DNA of 64,000 nt from Porphyra umbilicalis (Eukaryota > Rhodophyta > Bangiophyceae > Bangiales > Bangiaceae): positions 167,140 through 231,139 of the forward strand of contig KV918799.1 in NCBI GenBank assembly GCA_002049455.2, given 5' to 3'. A program made the translations under genes and the position numbers. The first letter of the stretch is position 1; every line of letters begins with the position of its first letter. Under the pieces are notes generated by a model. The model saw nothing but the letters and a program-made list of their open reading frames with translations, was not told where the DNA came from and made no database searches. Below, one piece after another: positions 46,577 to 57,351 of the stretch.

Positions 46577-46989
46577 AAACGCATTGGGGAGCGGGGTTGG
46601 GGGACCACGGTGAAGTGGTTGAGTGGCTTGAGCTTGTGTGTGTGTGTGCGAACGTGCTTTGTTGGTTGTCCTAAGGTTTGCCGGCCTCTCCCAACCGAGA
46701 GCACCTCTCAAATAGTCCCCACCGGCCCAAGTGCTCCCCCCTCTCGTGCCAACACCAACGCCCACGCCCTCGCACCAAATCGAATCACTCCCCAAATCAA
46801 AAACCACTAGAGCAAAGCGAAGATCAAATCCAAAACATGCCGAAAGTAACGCCCCAAGATCACCCAATACGAATGTGTGCAACTTGACCACGTCTTGCAA
46901 ATGTACCATGTGGGGTACCATAAGGGTCACCGACCATCATCCAACCGCGAACCGCCAGTGGAGTCGGCGACGAGCATCACAGTCCAACA
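46577..46989 (-). repeat. Copia-2 5' LTR
   Basis: About 413 bp. On the minus strand it is followed by sequence containing AAGGGCCCAGAGCC, a candidate primer-binding region that shares GGGCCCAG with Copia-1. Its outer edge abuts the end of the Ala/Gly-rich frame. Confidence 0.85.
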
Positions 46990-48631
46990 CGAGGCGGTGA
47001 CGTCCACTACCCCGTGTACACGCGCCATCGGCCTCCCCGGTGCTCCCATCCCCGTGTGTGGCCGCCACCGGAGCCGCTCCTACGCCACGCGACCCGCGTC
47101 GCGTACGCCGAGAGCCGCGCTCCTCCGTAAACCAACGCTTCCGACCAGCTCGCATTCGGGCGCGTTCCCGGGCCTCCAACGCAGACTCAGCCGGCTCGTC
47201 GCCGCTTTGCAGCCCGCGTCGTGCGCCTCCCCCACCATGTGCCGCGTCCGTTTCAGCTCCTCTGACTGCGCGCGGCTGTTGCGCGTCGGGCGGACGATGA
47301 GAGCGTCCCGGCCTTTCCGCCGACGCACGCAAAGGCGTTGCGGCCGGCCCTGTTGCATGAGAGTGCTGGCCAGCGGCCGCACCACTGAGGCGTGTGACAG
47401 CATCAGTCGAAGCCACCCGACGAATCGCAGCAGTTTTCGACCCACGTTCCCCCCGAGTACCGCTGGTGCCGGCAAGCTCCTCGTTCGCGGCAGCGTTGGC
47501 CGCCCGCGATCCACGCGTCGTTCTACGCGTTGGTAGTCCCACTGCCGCTGCAGCCGCCGCAGATGACCGAGTTGACGGTCGCGCTGCGGCCACGGCTGCT
47601 ACGGGGCGAGCTTTCACGGCCGACGCGCCCGGCGCGGCCACCACCAAGGCCTCTTTGTCGTCGTAGATCACTACAGCCACCCCGCTGCTCTCAGGAGGGG
47701 CCATACGCCCCACAAACGGCCTTCGGGAAGCCGCCAAGGACCGCGTCCAGGGACACGGGCGGACTTTTGGCTCTTCGGCGCTGTTGACCCCAACCAGGGT
47801 ACCCAACAGTGGGCGCACAACAGGCGCCACGCCACTGTCAGTGACCGCCGTGTCGCCCGGCATGCTCCTAGATACGCCGGAGGCAGCCGCCGCGCCACTT
47901 CTCGAACCTCTCGCGGCTGCCGCCGTGCTGCCGCGTGCGTCAGCCGCCGCGCCGTCGCCGGCGTCGACGACATCGTGCGCGCCGCTCCCGACGGCCTGCG
48001 CCACCGTGTTGCCCACCGTCGCGGTGTAGGCGTTGTGGAGGTGCCCTTCGCACAAAGCAATGCCGCCAACTCCTCCGTCTGCAGCGCCGGGGGGTGCGCT
48101 CGGCGGCAGAGGTGGCGCGCTGCTGTTGCCCGGCGCGGCAGTGCCGCTGCTTTCGACGCCGGGAACGTCGTAGTAGGCCACGCTCCTCAGTGGCTGCGTG
48201 AGCTGGCCGCCGTTCACCGCGGCCTGCGTGCCGCCTCCACCGCCCGCACCAGCGGCCGCCGACGCTCCGCTGATGACACGAACAAGGCCGGTGGCGTATC
48301 CCGCAGAGAGGTTGGTGGTGGCGAGAGCCGCTGCCGCCGCGACCGCAAGGTCGTGCAGCTCAGCAACAGCGTCCTCGCTCAGCGGCAAGGGTGACGACGC
48401 AGTGGCGGCTGCTACGGCATTGTAGTCCGCAGCGTCGGCGTGGTCCCCGTCGTGGTGTGACGTCGGGCCGGCCGCAGAGCCCTCGTCGCCGTCACCAGTC
48501 CGTTGGGGTCCCCCGACAACGCCAGCACCAGGCCGGTGGCGTACCGCCTTCGCGTGCGCCGCCCAGACCCGCTGCAGGCGGCGGCGCGCGAGAGCCCAAC
48601 GACGCGACGACCCAGCCTGTTGGCCATGCAC
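46990..48631 (-). CDS. Ala/Gly-rich hypothetical protein, cut off by Copia-2
   Basis: A minus-strand frame of about 545 codons runs to the Copia-2 LTR, where the reading frame passes into LTR sequence, so the original 3' part is missing or displaced. Protein-like stretches include DAVAELHDLAVAAAAALATT, GYATGLVRVISGAS and CEGHLHNAYTATVGNTVAQA. The basic C-terminal half has RRTRRGSRGVG and similar. The frame has no early ATG. An adjacent frame begins MANRLGRRVVGLSRAAA near 48,622 and contains RYATGLVLALSGDPNG, echoing GYATGLVRVISGAS, so a first exon with an internal repeat is likely. No family recognised; composition bias limits confidence. Confidence 0.35.
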
Positions 48632-49967
48632 TGCACTCTATCCCGCCAGAGAAAACTAAGGGGGACGCGGTGTGGCCGGAGGGGTCTAGGAGGTGTGTAA
48701 TCGGCAGCCGTCCTACGGCGTCGCCCAGCGTGTCGCCACATATCGCTGCGTTCCAGGCCCCTCTGGAGGGCAGGCTGTAGCACCACCTGGCGCAAACGGT
48801 AGGCGCTCCTGGGGACCTCACTAGTCGGCAGGCTGGGAGTGCGAGAGGCCAACGTGGTAGGAAAACCGGGCCGGAGACCGGTGCAACTCATCCGTGCGGG
48901 AGAGGGCGGTGGGAGGCGTGCAAGAGAGGGCGCCAGCATGAGTCGATCCCGGGAGACGGGCTCATGGAATGCTCTGCGGAGCACTGATGAGGGTGCCAAC
49001 ACAGGGCCCGTCGTTGGCGCACCCCTAGAGGGATGTTGCCGCATCGTGCGGCTGCTGCAGGTCGTGCCCGACCGAGCACCAGAATCGCGGCCTCACGGGT
49101 CCACCTGCGGGCGGCTTTCTCGCGACCCCTCAACCGTATCTCGCTTGGGCCGACAGCAGGCAAAAACGCCCCGCGGTGCGAAGAGATCGTGGTCTGCGAC
49201 TTGCCTGAGTTGGTCGACCCTGAGTGGCTGCTTTTTTACGTCCCCCCAGTGGGGCGGTCGCATGTCAAAAGAGCAGCCCACTCAGGCGTACCTTACGAGT
49301 GGGGCCCACCCATTGGCGAGAAGGCACGGTGTCAATCAGATCTCGCGCGTCTTCACCATTTCCGAAGCATGGCACTTTGGAAGTCTTGAGACTCGATTGT
49401 GGGCTGGTCGGTGGCGCTGCAAATCATTGTGGAAGTCTTGACACTCGATTTCGGGCTGGTCGGAGGCTGTGGAAAGCAAGGCAGCCAATGGTATTCATTC
49501 GTGAGAGGCGGATTTGCAAAGCCTCAGACTGACCGTCGCTGTGAGTAAGGTCGTGCATCCCCGACTTCGCTCTCCCCCCCTCCGTGGAGAGACGAGTGAG
49601 GAACGCAAGTCGGTGCATCCTGCTTCTCTCGTCGACCTACCCTGTGATTCGTCGGGCTTCGGCGGGGGTCACACCATCCAGTGCATCTGCGTGGCACCGG
49701 GGTCACGTTCGGGTCGACGGGAGAACGCCGGCGTGGCCGGGACCGCGCGTCTGGCTGGGGTGACTCTGTCTGAGCGCAGGGGAAAGACGCTCCTCGGGGG
49801 CTCTGATGCGAGGGGATGCAATTCCGTACCACTGGCGGCGACGGAGCGCTGCGGCGAGGGCGCTGAGGCACCCACTCGCACCACAGGGGCGCCGGCCGGG
49901 CGCATCATGTCGTTCGGGGGTGGCGTCAGAATGCCCGTGACGAGGAGGGGGGTGGAGGGCGAGAGAG
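48632..49967. other. Intergenic, with a 52-bp tandem duplication
   Basis: No gene supported. At 49,378-49,481 two 52-bp units share TGGAAGTCTTG, ACTCGATT and GGGCTGGTCGG. The sequence just before 49,968 is the probable promoter of the H3-like gene. Confidence 0.45.
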
Positions 49968-49975
49968 TATATATA
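49968..49975 (+). promoter_or_regulatory. TATA box of the H3-like gene
   Basis: TATATATA lies 73 bp before the ATG at 50,048 and 139 bp before the ATG at 50,114. A start site about 30 bp downstream would fall near 50,000, upstream of both candidate ATGs. It stands out in otherwise GC-rich sequence. Confidence 0.55.
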
Positions 49976-50113
49976 CCCTGTCCCCAACCAGTTCCATGTC
50001 TGCACACCTCCTTGTTTCCCCCCCCCCACAGCGTGGCGTTGCCGTCGATGAGGCTCCACCTTGTTGTAGCCTTTTGCGTCACCGCTGCCCGTGTGCCGCA
50101 CGCAGCGGGCTTT

Positions 50114-50800
50114 ATGGGCCGCACCAAGATCTCTGCCACGCGGAGCGTAACGCCCGAGCCCACCCCTACCCGCGCCGGCAAGAGCGTTGCGGGTTTGAAG
50201 GGCCTTGGTGGCCAGACGCGCGACGGGCCCCGTATGAACGGGTTGCCGCCCGGCATCCGCGCCTCCCTGGCGCTGTCAGCTGCGCGCAATGCTGTGCGAT
50301 TTGGCAATGCTGCTGCTCGCGCACGGTCGGCGGCGGCCGGGGCTACCGGCTCTGCTGGCGGCGCTGCCGCCTCTTGTCGCGGATCTAAGGCGTTCGTGCA
50401 GGCGGATGCGGCGCGCGCGGCGGAGCAGCAGCAGGCGGTGCAGCGATCTCATGACGCCACGCACGCGCCGCCGGCTAACCCAGAGGCCGGCGTGAAGAGG
50501 GCGCACCACTACCGCTCCGGCACCGTCGCACTGCGGGAGATCCGCACGTTCCAGCGGTCCACCGAGCTGCTCATACGTAAGAAGCCTTTTCAGAGCCTCG
50601 GAAAGGAAGTGGCCCAGAACTACAAGACGGACCTGAGGATCCAGTCTACCGCTCTCGTTGTGCTACAAGAAGCCGCTGAGGACTACATTGTCGGCGTGAT
50701 GGAGGACAGCGTCTTGTGCGCCGTTCACGGCGGGCGCCAGACGCTGATGGCTAAAGACATGGCGCTCGCGCGGCGCATTCGCGGTCCCGTGCGCGTGTGA
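50114..50800 (+). CDS. Divergent histone H3-like protein with a very long N-terminal tail
   Basis: The last 98 residues form a complete H3 fold: alpha-N and alpha-1 ([34 protein letters not shown]), loop 1 with alpha-2 ([40 protein letters not shown]), and alpha-3 ([15 protein letters not shown]). Length and loop 1 match canonical H3; identity over the fold is roughly 60% by eye. I chose the ATG at 50,114 because the protein then starts [11 protein letters not shown], like MARTKQTARKS. It keeps R2, T3, K4, A7 and S10 but has R in place of K9. The tail is about 130 residues instead of about 38, Ala/Arg/Gly-rich with AAEQQQAV. An in-frame ATG at 50,048 would add a hydrophobic 22-residue leader, unlikely for a histone. 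It could be an H3 variant or a centromeric H3; the LQEAAEDY segment resembles CenH3, but the short loop 1 does not. It would act in nucleosomes. Confidence 0.85.
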   Translation: MGRTKISATRSVTPEPTPTRAGKSVAGLKGLGGQTRDGPRMNGLPPGIRASLALSAARNAVRFGNAAARARSAAAGATGSAGGAAASCRGSKAFVQADAARAAEQQQAVQRSHDATHAPPANPEAGVKRAHHYRSGTVALREIRTFQRSTELLIRKKPFQSLGKEVAQNYKTDLRIQSTALVVLQEAAEDYIVGVMEDSVLCAVHGGRQTLMAKDMALARRIRGPVRV

Positions 50801-52018
50801 TGCGAGGTTTTATGTCAGGGAGCACACCAGTTGCATGGGGTTCGTATGCGTGACAGGCGTGGCGCTAGTTTGCGTGTGCACACATCCTTGTTCATTTTTC
50901 TCGTTGCGCCGCATGGGCGGTGGTCGTGATGGGACGTAACATAAATAACACTGCGACACGAGTCCGCCAACCGTGTCTGGCAATTTCATATGCTTGTGGG
51001 GACATGCTTTTGGAGATACTAATAATACAGACGCAGAAGGAGTGAAACAGGAACAAGCACACGTCAAGAGAGGACGCCCTCGACGGTGCACACTGCCGCT
51101 TCACGGCGGCAGAACGCGACGGCGTCCGCAGCCATACTGGTGGCCGCGGCGGCTCGCCCGCGACGGCAACAACGGCGGCCGCCGTGACGGTAGCCTCGGC
51201 GGCACGCCTGTGGTGGCCGCGGCCGCCGTGGTGACGTCACCGCGGCGGCTGTGTCGCCAGCATCGGCGGCGGTGGGCCACAGTGGCCTTTGCCATGATGG
51301 TCGTAACGGCGGCTTGCCGGCGGAGGCCGTTGTAGCGGTTCAAAGCACCACCACGTTGGTTCGTCGTCTTGCCGAAGTGACCTCTTGATCAGTTCGGTCC
51401 GTCGAAGGAAATGCCCCGGAAATCGACCCACAGCCCAGCCTTCCCCCAACGGGAGGAGAGGATCACGGCAAAGCCCAGGGGGGGATCGTAGTCCAAAGCA
51501 CAGTTGGTTTCATCAAACGGCGACGGAGAAGGCGTTCCCACTCTCAATAAACCCCTCCCAAACCCGAACGCCGGTGGCCAAAGTAGCCACCCCAAATGCG
51601 CCAAACCGATAAATTCCTCCAAAGCGAAAAGTTCAAACGAGTAGTAGGGGGGCTGGGAAAACCACTGGGGAAAAGCCCCGCCCCCGACCGAATCCGATCT
51701 CCCCGAGATCTGGACAGATCATTCCCTTGCTGGCCTGGATCGGGATATTTTGGGACGGCCCCCGGGGGTGTGCTGTCCACAGCTGAGGGGCCACGCCCCT
51801 TCCGACTGTAAGACCGCCGACCGCCACAAACGAGCAGTTTTTGTTCGCGTGCTTAACGCATCGCGTCCCATCCATCTTTCCGGGGTATGTTTTTGCTCGT
51901 CTTGACAGATGCACTGTTTCAACGGTGAGCAATGTGGTCAAAATGATATTGCAATGCAGAAAGATGATTGTGCGCAATGTGATCCACGCATTGCATTGCA
52001 TGGCATGCAGCTGCTGAC
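50801..52018. other. Intergenic between the H3-like and transposase-like genes
   Basis: No gene supported. The part from about 51,090 to 51,330 is GC-rich with GGCGGC-type repeats; the rest has mixed composition. I see no histone-type 3' hairpin that I can identify with confidence after the H3-like stop. Confidence 0.4.
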
Positions 52019-53209
52019 ATGGACATGATATTCGCGCATTCTGACGTCGCTGGGCATAGGCCTCGCTGCTTCTTTCGCCTGACTCCATGCATGTTCCACA
52101 GGTACTTTATCAAATATGGAGAGAAAAAAGCTACCTTGAAAGGCAAAGAGCACCGTGAGGCGGTGCACCTCCTGGCTTTCGCCGCGGCCGGCTTGTTCGG
52201 GCGGACAGGCGCCGGAGGGCGGGATCACCGCGTCATCATGTGGGTTCTCTGCGAGCTCGCCGGGATCTTGAAGAGCGCCTTCCACGTGCGGCCGAAGACT
52301 TGGGCGCAGGCCAAATCGGTCTGTCGTCGGATGAGTCGCTGGATTGAGAACGACTTTCTGACCATCTTTTGGCCCTCGCACACAACTAAGCTGCATCGCG
52401 CCGTGTCTCATTTGTTGGATGAGTTCATCCTTCGAGGCAACCTTCAAGACGGCAACACAGGCGTCAACGAGGCGCTGCACAAGTTTTTCAAGCAGGCATT
52501 TGCTCTCACGAACAAGAGTCGTGACAAGGCAGCACTGCTGATGGTGTTGACGGAGCAGATGGAATGCCTTGTACGCCGGTCGCGGCACGTATCAAAAACA
52601 CCGGCTAAGAAAGCTGGAACGGTGCGCCGCGTGCGTGCTCGTGGAGCGGTGAGCTCTGTCACGGAATTCGCAGCCACGTCAGGCTTGGTCGCCTTGCACG
52701 AGTTCTTGCATTTCTCTACATCTGACCACATCACGACTCAATCCGGGGCATTGCTTCCTGGTGTGGGAGACCATCGAGCGCGCGGCGAGCGCACTATGCT
52801 CTGGGCAACTAGGGACCTGGGCGGACGCCCATGGTATGACTGGGTGCGCTACCGTGCGGACGACGGGACTGTTCGTGACGGGCAGGCACGGGCAGTTGTT
52901 GCGGCGCACAACGGCACCCTCATGCGCACTGCTGTTCTGCATCGTGCTGAGTACGCAAGCACCATACTTGACTGTCCCTTCACGGCGTATGGGTGCAAGA
53001 GGCTGCAGTGTTGCAGTCAGGTTCGCGAGGGAAAGGTACACCCCGACCTTGAGGCCATTGATTTGCACCAGGTCATCGAGGTACTGTGCGTAGAGCAAGA
53101 CTGGGAGGAGTGGGTGAATCGTTTCGGGGTGTGTCGATTCCCCAAGAGCTTTGCTTCTGATGCGAACGACTGGCGCGACTATCGCCTCTTCATCAGCAAC
53201 TTTGTGTGA
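52019..53209 (+). CDS. Transposase-like or repeat-encoded protein, 396 residues
   Basis: An uninterrupted ATG-started frame with even composition, unlike the GC-biased frames around it. The central motif reads KLHRAVSHLLDEFILRGNLQ followed by DGNTGVNEALHKFFKQAFAL and TNKSRDK. From memory this resembles a conserved block (L-H...D-E...R-G-N...D-G-N-T...N-E...H-K...T-N-K) in proteins of repeat families in algae and other eukaryotes, so a transposase origin is likely, but I cannot name the superfamily. A later segment has Cys (LDCPFTAYGCKRLQCC). CCACAG at about 52,104 could be a splice acceptor, so earlier exons are possible. It ends 52 bp before R2 copy B; whether R2 is part of the same element is unclear, since copy A has no such gene. 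Confidence 0.5.
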   Translation: MDMIFAHSDVAGHRPRCFFRLTPCMFHRYFIKYGEKKATLKGKEHREAVHLLAFAAAGLFGRTGAGGRDHRVIMWVLCELAGILKSAFHVRPKTWAQAKSVCRRMSRWIENDFLTIFWPSHTTKLHRAVSHLLDEFILRGNLQDGNTGVNEALHKFFKQAFALTNKSRDKAALLMVLTEQMECLVRRSRHVSKTPAKKAGTVRRVRARGAVSSVTEFAATSGLVALHEFLHFSTSDHITTQSGALLPGVGDHRARGERTMLWATRDLGGRPWYDWVRYRADDGTVRDGQARAVVAAHNGTLMRTAVLHRAEYASTILDCPFTAYGCKRLQCCSQVREGKVHPDLEAIDLHQVIEVLCVEQDWEEWVNRFGVCRFPKSFASDANDWRDYRLFISNFV

Positions 53210-53261
53210 GGAGAGGGCGAGGGGCATGAGTACGTCATGATGTGTGCATAAACCTCTTTGA

Positions 53262-54106
53262 GCATCTACATGATTTTGCTGACAATGTACTACATTTGAT
53301 GACATTGGTTGACATCTCATCCGTCACACCTCTTCCACGAGTGGACACTCGTTGGGTCCTCGCCACCCCAAAGACCTGAATCACTGCCAAGCGTGTGATA
53401 GAGATGCTCTCAAACGGCTTCAAAGGCCCTTTTCCTGAGGCTCGCGCACAGGCTACGTCATTCGGGAGTGTCATGGCCGTGAGAGCTGTTCAACACAGAA
53501 TCGCGGTCACATTAGAGACGCCCGTCGTCGCTGTGGGTCTCTCTGCTGGCGTCGAGGAGGCACACCTGCGTGATAGGCGATTGTTTGACCACAGGCCCAA
53601 CGAATCATCTGCACTCAGTCCTGCACGAACTCGGTTTACTTCCTGTGGCCCCCCATCACGTGGTCAAAAAACGTTCCTCATGTTTGTTTTCAGGCACGGC
53701 GACGCTCACTTGGGCCACTGGACGCACTTGGGTAGATTGAGGACCCACCCTAACGCTTGAGATTCAGTTGAAATGATGTCTTAACCGGATCGGAAAACTC
53801 CAGCCGACACAGTTGTGTCGGATGGCCAGATGTTTGCACGCATTTGCCTGCTTTGGTATCATTATGGACTGCCCTAAGGTCAGGTAGGCGGTCAAGTCCT
53901 CACGCTCCCAGTCTTAGAATCGACCGGTCGCGGCCGAGGACATGCAGCAGAGAAATGACATATACGGACTAGAAAATGACGACAAGATGCAAACAAGTAT
54001 TTCTTGGAGCACGTCGAGAGCCGTCCCGATGTCATGTACAGCGCTCGAGATGCGGTGCGATGCAGAAACTGACATCCAGATGCAGGTGGGCGCGGCTGCC
54101 GACGAT
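53262..54106 (+). repeat. Interspersed repeat R2, copy B
   Basis: Colinear with 20,236-21,480 on the opposite strand, without the nested 398-bp MITE. It carries the matching 366-bp open frame (53,395-53,760) and the hairpin CCGACACA/TGTGTCGG near 53,803-53,820. The pair is in inverted orientation about 32 kb apart. Homology ends at CTGCCGACGAT. Confidence 0.8.
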
Positions 54107-54407
54107 CGCATGCTAAGATGCAATAACACTTCTCCGAAAGCGCCCTGTTGTCTTGCTAAATGGGACGACGAGGCGACGAATCATGCAAGGCTCCAAGAAA
54201 AAAACGGCAGTCACGACATTAATGTGACGGTCTCTCATGACAGCCCCGCCTGCATCTTGCTGGAGATCGCTGTGGGATACAAAATGGACCGCAGAGGCTT
54301 GCACGGGCCGTGACATTGAAACATCGGCCACGCTGTCCTTATGTCTCTGAAAAAACTTGAAATTCTATGAGTTTCAACTGTTGGATCCGATGACTGTTGC
54401 ATTCCGT

Positions 54408-54438
54408 GATTGAGGGATTTTTTGGAGAACGGCTGTAG
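54408..54438. repeat. Single end of the CAGCCGTTCTCC element family
   Basis: The motif GGGATTTTTTGGAGAACGG followed by CTGTA matches the right end of the hairpin element at 55,487-55,618. I found no partner end, so it is a solo or truncated end. Confidence 0.55.
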
Positions 54439-54666
54439 GTTGCACACGCGTATGATCGGGCGGATCCAACAATACCGATACGACCTGAGATATGCAACAT
54501 ATTGCCGAAACGTGGCTTATTCGCTGCGACGTGTCGGGAAACGCCGTGCTAGCAATCATACGAAGCCGTCTGGTCCGGAAACGCCCAACTGGCCACTTAG
54601 ATTTCCATGGTAAGTACATCTCACACGATTCTAATCGAGTCTGGATAGAATCTCATCGTCCAGATA

Positions 54667-54797
54667 CAGTGCGTTCTCGTTATAAGAGAATTGTTTACAA
54701 GAGAATATGGGTCGCGAGTCTTCCGTTCCGGACCATGTAGGCCACTTTTTATTCTTTTTCAGCTGAATCAGCTGTCTCTTATAACGAGAACGCACTG
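54667..54797. mobile_element. 131-bp pogo-like MITE with TA duplication
   Basis: Perfect inverted ends CAGTGCGTTCTCGTTATAAG (continuing to AGA, 23 bp within the element) are flanked by TA at 54,665-54,666 and 54,798-54,799. Ends starting CAGT with CTCGTTATA and a TA duplication are typical of pogo/Tigger-type elements. No coding capacity. Confidence 0.85.
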
Positions 54798-55486
54798 TAG
54801 GAGGGCCCCTATCTGGACGTCTGATGCCGCTTCGGACGAAGATTGGCCCAATTTGGCCATTTCGGCGTCCATTATGGGCTTCTGGCACTCTCAAACCGGT
54901 GAAATGACGATCGCCAGAGCTGCCACGTGTAGGCTGGGATCAGGAGGAGCGGTGGCGGATGACGCGAGATCTCGCGAGCCGCAAGATGTTTGTCCGCAGG
55001 GCCCCCGCGATGCGCTGCCCCCGCCGATCCGCCAGAAGGAGGGGTGGCGGCTGGTGAGGGCCGTGCGCGGACAATGCGGCCTGTCGACACGATCGAGCGG
55101 GGTCCGTCACTCCGACACTGCAGGAGCTGATGGAATCGACGGTTGGGCCATCGTTGTGATGCCGACGCGGATGCGGGCTGGGGCGGCCTGAAACGCGCGT
55201 GGGTGAGTGCTACAGTGGCAAAATGCCCCAGAATATGGGGGGAGGGGGATGACGGGCGATCCGTCGCGCTGTGATTGTCGTGTGGCATTGCCAGATATGC
55301 GGTTTCACTCTTCCGACACTGGTCTCTAAGGGCGGATTGGGGGGTGAGGCTGGAGGAAGTTCGAGGCGCTGTCCCCACCCCCCTCCAGATGGCCCGGCCG
55401 AGCGGGCGCTGTTCCATCGGCCGCATGGCTGCTCGGCAGTGGTGCCCACCGCCGTCGTCGACGGCGTCCGTGTCGAAGCAGGTCTA

Positions 55487-55618
55487 CAGCCGTTCTCCCA
55501 AAAATCCCGCACTCCAACTGTCGCGAAAGAGTTCCAAATCGGCCTCTACGACCCCTCAGAGGCCGATTTGGAACTCTTTCGTAACAGTTGGAGTGTGGGA
55601 TTTTTGGGAGAACGGCTG
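55487..55618. mobile_element. 132-bp almost fully palindromic TA-flanked element
   Basis: Arms of 63 bp, counting the flanking TA, differ at about three positions and close around the 10-bp centre ACGACCCCTC. The ends read CAGCCGTTCTCCCAAAAATC, flanked by TA (55,485-55,486 and 55,619-55,620). It would fold into one long hairpin. Related single ends lie at 54,408-54,438 and 63,252-63,290. Probably a Tc1/pogo-type foldback MITE. Confidence 0.85.
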
Positions 55619-55620
55619 TA

Positions 55621-57319
55621 TGATATCCCCTTTGCAATACCCACGACGTGGCGTGATTCTTCACGACGCTTTTATAGCTTTGCGCACCGCCTGCGCATCT
55701 CACCGCTCTGAGGGGTTCTCGATTCATGGTACGTCTGGCGGCAGCTTGTGTCTGCAGAGAGAAAGAGATCTGTTGACGACGGTCTTCACGGTCGGTGAGG
55801 CGCTCGTGAGACGGTGAGAAGACGTCTTCGATGCCCCAAGACTGAGACAGATTGCTGACCAGCTGTCTTCGCTTTTTGAGCCATACGCTGTACGTCGTTT
55901 GTACGCCCTTCGATTTCTGCACAGACGCTTCCCCCACCCCCCGGGCGGATCGCGGCCCGAACCGCAACGCTTTGCGACGGTGCTGGGCGGCAATGGTGTG
56001 CTTTAGCGGTGGCACGCGGCGGCGATGGCCGCCGCAGCAGCAGCAACGGCGGCCGCGGTCAGTTGCACCGCCTTTGGTGGCGGCGACGCGCCCATGGGAT
56101 CAGCCGGCTAGCAACAGCCGCCTGTGGTGAGGAGGTGGCTGGTGGGGGGAGGTCCGAGGGTGCAACCACTTGTGCCGCGGTCGGCGGCTAAAGCCGCTCG
56201 TCTGGGCGGGCGCCGTCCCCCATCGGTTGGTCATTAAGCCTGTCGCTACGTACGGGAGTGCGGGCGGGTGGGCGTGCGGCAGTCCGCCTGTGCTCCGCCT
56301 GTCGGCCGGTGGACGTGGGGCGGCGCGCCCGTACGCCGCCTGCGCGGATTGCGCGCGGCCCACGGGCGGCGGCCGCCCTGGGCATTACGAGTGGGCGGTG
56401 GCAGCTCTGCGGAGGGGCCAGCTCCTCGAGAGAGGGGCGGTACACGGCGCGGTGGGGGCGGTGGCTCGACCGCCGCTGCGGTTGTCGCCGGCCGACGCGG
56501 TGCGGTCTTCGTGGGGAAGGGCGTGCGCGGCGGGAGGCGGGGCTCACGAAGGGGACGGAGCCGGTGGGCGATCCTCCACCCCGCGCGGCTGGCGACTTCG
56601 GGTCCAGGCGACAGTGGCGGTGAATCGCGGGTAGGGGGGTCATGACTTATTTGACGGGGCATATCGTCGATGCGGACATGACGGAGTTGCTCTCGGATTG
56701 GGTTGTTCTTTCTTTGCTTGTTTCGCTTCGCTGTTTACTCCTGCATAGCGCTCTCTACGATTCCGAGATTCTGGTTCGGTACACTCTGAGGCTCATTGCT
56801 GCACATGCGCCCTCTTTAATTTCCTGCACGGTTTCGGCCGGCCGCTCCCCCTCACGCACCCCAGTCGCCCTGGCGCACCCCAGGCGCCCTCGCGCAGCCA
56901 CCTACGGCCGCATCATGTTTGTGTTGCGGTGGCCATGCGTCGTGGCTTGCCAACTCGGTCAGCTGCACTGTGAGTGTTCTGTACACGCACGATTCGGGTG
57001 GATGACCCCATGGTATGCAACTGGACGCGTCCGATCCAACCACTTCAGAGAGGCCTCCACGCCCACCTGTCTTGCCACCGATATATCGGTATCGTCCTCT
57101 GCCACAATCCGCGAAGGAGGCGTCGCGAGACACCCGCCGTGACGGATGTTTGGGTGTGACCTGCGCTGGCATCGGGCCGAAAAGGGTCAGCCATGGGGCC
57201 GCGCGTGCTCTGTAAGAGCCTCCAGTTGCCGCTGCGGAGGCCGTTGGGACATAACAGGCGGTCGAACCGCACGCCGAAGGAGAGCCGGCTGGCGCCCGAG
57301 GCCCCTGTTACGCCCCACT

Positions 57320-57351
<32 letters not shown>

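Larger units (their letters stand above)
42030..46989 (-). mobile_element. Copia-2: young Ty1/copia LTR retrotransposon, nearly whole
   Basis: A copia-type element on the minus strand with LTRs of about 414 bp. Parts in order: 5' LTR (46,577-46,989), leader, gag from the ATG near 46,410 with knuckle CYYCHKFGHISHDC (about 45.7 kb), protease (LVDSAASAHM), integrase with HHCC site and core (about 45.2-44.6 kb), reverse transcriptase with YVDD box (about 43.4 kb), RNase H (about 42.9-42.5 kb), purine tract AAGGAGGAG, and 3' LTR. The two LTRs differ at about seven positions, so the insertion is recent. It looks almost whole, with about three breaks. I see no clear target-site duplication, so recombination or end loss is possible. 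Gag and pol share one long frame, as is usual for copia. Confidence 0.9.

Noticed and set aside
42030-46989. Target-site duplication for Copia-2
   Set aside because: The five bases outside the two edges (CTGGG-like and CGAGG) do not match, so none is claimed.
50048-50113. Upstream in-frame ATG giving the H3-like protein a hydrophobic leader
   Set aside because: The residues from 50,114 ([11 protein letters not shown]) match the H3 N-terminus, so the leader is more likely 5' UTR, although it cannot be excluded without transcript data.
57322-57351. Run of 30 C
   Set aside because: A homopolymer of this length may be real but is prone to sequencing error, and no feature depends on it.
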